DNA from: Sphingobacterium spiritivorum ATCC 33861 | GTDB taxonomy: Bacteria > Bacteroidota > Bacteroidia > Sphingobacteriales > Sphingobacteriaceae | DNA: 64,000 bases | Direction of reading: 5' to 3' | Assembly: GCF_000143765.1 (NCBI RefSeq) | Contig: NZ_GL379770.1 | Span: 2,258,903 to 2,322,902 of the forward strand | Shown: positions 61,640 through 64,000 of the stretch, one piece after another | Position numbering within the stretch: the stretch's first letter is position 1 | How the letters are laid out: each line of letters begins with the position of its first letter | Program-made: the position numbers and the translations under genes | The notes under the pieces: generated by a model | Told to the model about the DNA's origin: nothing | Seen by the model: only the letters and a program-made list of their open reading frames with translations | Databases searched by the model: none

Positions 61640-62617
61640 ATGCAAATTTCCGTTTTCGTTCCTCAATACGGTACAATAGAAGGTATCACCCCTGCCTTCC
61701 GAACATTTCATACGGCTAATGAATTTCTTACTGTATTTGGTAAAAAGCCGGTATTTGAAGTAGAATATGTAGGGTTGCAGGAATATGTTCCGGCTAACAG
61801 CGGGGAATACAGTATCAGAACTAATCGCTTGCTGAAGGATGTGAGTCGTACAGATCTCCTTATTATTCCTCCCGTATTTGGCAGTATAGATTCCGGTATA
61901 GCTGCTAATGCAGAAGCGATACCCTATTTCCGCAAACTACATCTGAATGGGGCCAGTCTGGCGAGTTTGTGCGTAGGTGCTTTTTTACTGGCGGAAACAG
62001 GATTGCTGTCCGGCAAAAAGTGCTCTACCCACTGGGCGTATATCAATGAGTTTAAAGAAAAATATCCGGACATTGAAATCGAAGACGGTGCGGTAATAAC
62101 AGCACATGATAATATCTACAGCAGTGGCGGTGCGAGTAGTTTGTGGAATCTGATCCTCTATCTCGTTGAAAAATATTCAGACAGAGAAACGGCGGTATTA
62201 ATCGCAAAATATTTTGCACTCGATATCAGCAGGGACAGCCAGTCTCAGTTTGCTATTTTCAGGGGACAACGCAATCATGATGATGCCGATATACAGAAAG
62301 TACAGGATTATGTAGAAAAGCACTATGAAGATAAAATCACGATTGATGACCTGGCAAATCTTAGCAGTATGGGGCGCCGTACCTTTGAAAGGCGATTTAA
62401 AGAGGCTACCAACAATACAGCTGTAGAATACATCCAGCGCGTCAGAATAGAAGCAGCCAAAAAGTTCTTCGAAGCTTCCCGAAAGAATGTATCGGAAGTC
62501 ATGTACGATGTGGGTTACAGCGATACTAAGGCCTTCCGTGATATTTTTAAGAAGATAACGGGGCTGACACCGATAGAGTATAGAAATAAATTTGCAAAGG
62601 TGACCAGTGAGATATGA
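61640..62617 (+). CDS. GlxA-family AraC-type transcriptional regulator
   Basis: The 325-residue product joins a DJ-1/PfpI-like sensor domain (1-190, with C111 in LASLCVGAFLLAETG at the nucleophile elbow) to a C-terminal AraC double helix-turn-helix (about 220-315: ITIDDLANLSSMGRRTFERR and VSEVMYDVGYSDTKAFRDIF). It was probably built to sense a small amide-, aldehyde- or amine-like signal. It is divergent from the SRPBCC-DoxX pair, which is the likely target; the downstream genes converge on it. Confidence 0.9.
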   Translation: MQISVFVPQYGTIEGITPAFRTFHTANEFLTVFGKKPVFEVEYVGLQEYVPANSGEYSIRTNRLLKDVSRTDLLIIPPVFGSIDSGIAANAEAIPYFRKLHLNGASLASLCVGAFLLAETGLLSGKKCSTHWAYINEFKEKYPDIEIEDGAVITAHDNIYSSGGASSLWNLILYLVEKYSDRETAVLIAKYFALDISRDSQSQFAIFRGQRNHDDADIQKVQDYVEKHYEDKITIDDLANLSSMGRRTFERRFKEATNNTAVEYIQRVRIEAAKKFFEASRKNVSEVMYDVGYSDTKAFRDIFKKITGLTPIEYRNKFAKVTSEI

Positions 62618-62648
62618 TGATGAGCAGCTCCTCTTAACGATGTCCGCA

Positions 62649-63230
62649 CTAATCATCCAATCCTTTACCATCTAAAATATGCTGGTAGTATTTTTCAATT
62701 CGTGATTCCCTTGTTGCGGCTTGCTTCGCCTGATTAAAATAAAATAAATATCCCTTTTGCCGTCCGGGTGTCAGGGTATGAAATGCTTTTTTCAGTGCTG
62801 TATCTTCTTCCATAGCACGTTGAAATTCATCGGGAACAGGATAATCAGCTGTTTTTTTCATCTCCACTTTTTTTCCTGATTTCTCAATTTCAACAGCTTC
62901 CCGTATATAAGCGGTTATAACAGATCGCAGTGCTGTAATCTGTTCACTGTTCGTGAATCTGATTTGTCTCGCAGACTGTACATTTTCAGTTTGCCGGATT
63001 AAGATATGCTCCGGATCAGTCATCAAAGCTCCTTTATGGAATAATAATGCACAGTATTCTTTGAAACCATGAATAAGGACAATATTCTTTCCGTTTAAGG
63101 TATAACAGGGATGCATCCATTTAAAATCTTCCAGAAGGTCTGTATTTTCAGTGATGATTTCCCGCAGTAAATGGAATTCTGTACTCCATTTTTGGTTGCG
63201 TTCAAAAAAGTGACCGGCAGCTGTATTCAT
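62649..63230 (-). CDS. YdeI/OmdA-type protein (DUF1801-like)
   Basis: The 193-residue product has a DUF1801-like N-terminal domain (WMHPCYTLNGKNIVLIHGF, CALLFHKGALM) and an OmdA-like C-terminal tail (VPDEFQRAMEEDTALKKAFH, LTPGRQKGYLFYFNQAKQAA). This pair is annotated YdeI/OmpD-associated in many genomes, with no established reaction. It converges with the GlxA-type gene and follows the second DoxX-like gene by 26 bases. Confidence 0.85.
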   Translation of the reverse strand: MNTAAGHFFERNQKWSTEFHLLREIITENTDLLEDFKWMHPCYTLNGKNIVLIHGFKEYCALLFHKGALMTDPEHILIRQTENVQSARQIRFTNSEQITALRSVITAYIREAVEIEKSGKKVEMKKTADYPVPDEFQRAMEEDTALKKAFHTLTPGRQKGYLFYFNQAKQAATRESRIEKYYQHILDGKGLDD

Positions 63231-63256
63231 AAGAATTGATTTATATTTTGTCTGAC

Positions 63257-63652
63257 TTAAATTTTTCTTTCAGCAGGTCTGAAATACCAGGATATAAGGA
63301 TAAGCAGTATAAAGATAAAAGATGCAAGGGCTTGCGAAAACGCATCTCCCGCAGCAATATGTGAGAGAGTAGCTCCGGACATGGCAAAAAAGAATCCTGC
63401 ATAAGCCCATTCCTTAAGTAATTTAAACCCCGGAATCAGAATAGCGATGACACCTGCTATTTTCCAGGAACCTAAAATATACATCAGGTAGACCGGATAT
63501 CCCAGGTGAGCTATACCTTCGGCACTCTTTTTTGCGCCGGATAATTGTGCCAGACCACCTGATAGCATTCCTGCAGCCAGTAATCCCGTCCCAATCCAAT
63601 ACAAGACTTTTCGTAGTCTTAAAGATCTGGCAAAGTTTGTTTCTCCTGTCAT
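63257..63652 (-). CDS. DoxX-like membrane protein (copy 2)
   Basis: The 131-residue product has four membrane helices and the segments HLGYPVYLMYILGSWKIAGV and LLKEWAYAGFFFAMSGATLS, matching the DoxX-like protein at 60657-61043. It starts seven bases after an SRPBCC gene, repeating the order of the other copy. Start at ATG 63652 is preferred over an upstream one in the SRPBCC gene. Confidence 0.8.
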   Translation of the reverse strand: MTGETNFARSLRLRKVLYWIGTGLLAAGMLSGGLAQLSGAKKSAEGIAHLGYPVYLMYILGSWKIAGVIAILIPGFKLLKEWAYAGFFFAMSGATLSHIAAGDAFSQALASFIFILLILISWYFRPAERKI

Positions 63653-63659
63653 AATCGTA

Positions 63660-64000
63660 TTATATAAGTTTATTACATATACTTTGCAATCTGTCATGTG
63701 CTAGGCTAATACCCTGAGCAAAAGGCATCTGCAGCAATTGATCCCGGTGTGCTACCGATTTAAAAATAATCTGCATGGTAAGCTGACTGCTGTCTTCGGT
63801 AATTTCTTCAAATGACAGGTATTCTAGCTGAACAGGAAAAGAGCTATTTTCCATCTCAAAAGTTCGTGTAATCCTTTGGTTGGGAATAAACTCGTGAATT
63901 GTTCCGTTTGCACGAAAGACCACACTTCCATTATGAGATGTTTCGAAAGCATATGAGCCATGTGGCCTGCTTTCCAGTTTCAACACCTTTGTCCCCATCC
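63660..64000 (-). CDS. SRPBCC (AHSA1-like) protein, 5' end outside the window
   Basis: The frame is open to the right edge, so the N-terminus is missing. The visible 113 or so residues hold the AHSA1 middle and end: FETSHNGSVVFRANGTIHEF, RITRTFEMENSSFPVQLEYL and a last helix near AHDRLQSICNKLI. It is followed after seven bases by a DoxX-like gene. Confidence 0.75.
   Translation of the reverse strand, partial: MGTKVLKLESRPHGSYAFETSHNGSVVFRANGTIHEFIPNQRITRTFEMENSSFPVQLEYLSFEEITEDSSQLTMQIIFKSVAHRDQLLQMPFAQGISLAHDRLQSICNKLI

Noticed and set aside
1-64000. tRNA, rRNA or other standard RNA genes and intact insertion sequences
   Set aside because: No tRNA T-arm-like or rRNA-like stretches and no transposase or integrase signatures were recognised by reading; a dedicated scan could still find a divergent one.

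Overview
The window looks like chromosome of a Bacteroidota bacterium, most probably Sphingobacteriaceae (Sphingobacterium/Pedobacter-like). The evidence is moderate-to-low G+C, genes without Shine-Dalgarno sequences but with A-rich leaders, several upstream boxes of the Bacteroidota sigma type (-7 TAnnTTTG), and families typical of the phylum (7TMR-DISM histidine kinases, DUF3667, DUF3857, DUF937-OmpA, DUF6965-like). No rRNA, tRNA, CRISPR array or intact transposase was seen.

Left end (1-7.3 kb): an A+T-rich accessory stretch of mostly single-gene units on both strands. It holds a DUF4238 protein, an orphan protein, a Schlafen-type AlbA_2 protein, a PD-(D/E)XK nuclease-like protein, a protein with a HEPN-type R-x4-H motif, and another protein with a weak HEPN-like pattern. 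It is flanked by a gene tail at 1-56 and a decayed Gln/Ala-rich coding remnant near 7 kb. This looks like a genomic island with nuclease or defence-type content.

7.4-9.7 kb: small secreted, lipoprotein and membrane genes. 9.7-18.4 kb: the most striking region, a tight eight-gene minus-strand operon with two alpha/beta-hydrolases, an M17 leucyl aminopeptidase, three different ATP-grasp ligases, a GCS2/YbdK carboxylate-amine ligase and a class-I glutamine amidotransferase. Together these look like a ribosome-independent peptide or amide metabolite pathway with four ligases and its own peptidase and hydrolases. The product is unknown.

19-30 kb: an ABC-F ATPase, small membrane and secreted proteins, and a signalling block. 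The block has a single-domain response regulator, a convergent receiver-kinase hybrid, and an operon of a GNAT-like protein, a SAM methyltransferase and a 7TMR-DISM histidine kinase. GrpB and small membrane proteins follow.

30-49 kb: a PadR/HAAS/class-C serine hydrolase operon with a clear promoter and dyad, lipoate ligase, a GNAT acetyltransferase, several tiny genes at 35.8-36.6 kb (one a 30-residue acidic peptide with its own promoter and terminator), a DUF3857 transglutaminase-like protein, S1/P1 nuclease, lipocalin, an ammonium transporter divergent from a porin, OmpA-DUF937, alkaline phosphatase, Nudix and a polysaccharide deacetylase.

49-52 kb: an M20 peptidase flanked by modular non-coding repeats. 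52-64 kb: small membrane and lipoproteins, a CAP protein, an LLM flavin oxidoreductase with an FAD monooxygenase-like partner, DUF3667, ArsC-like reductase, and a cluster of SRPBCC, DoxX and VOC genes around a GlxA-type AraC regulator. The SRPBCC-DoxX pair occurs twice. The last gene runs off the right edge.
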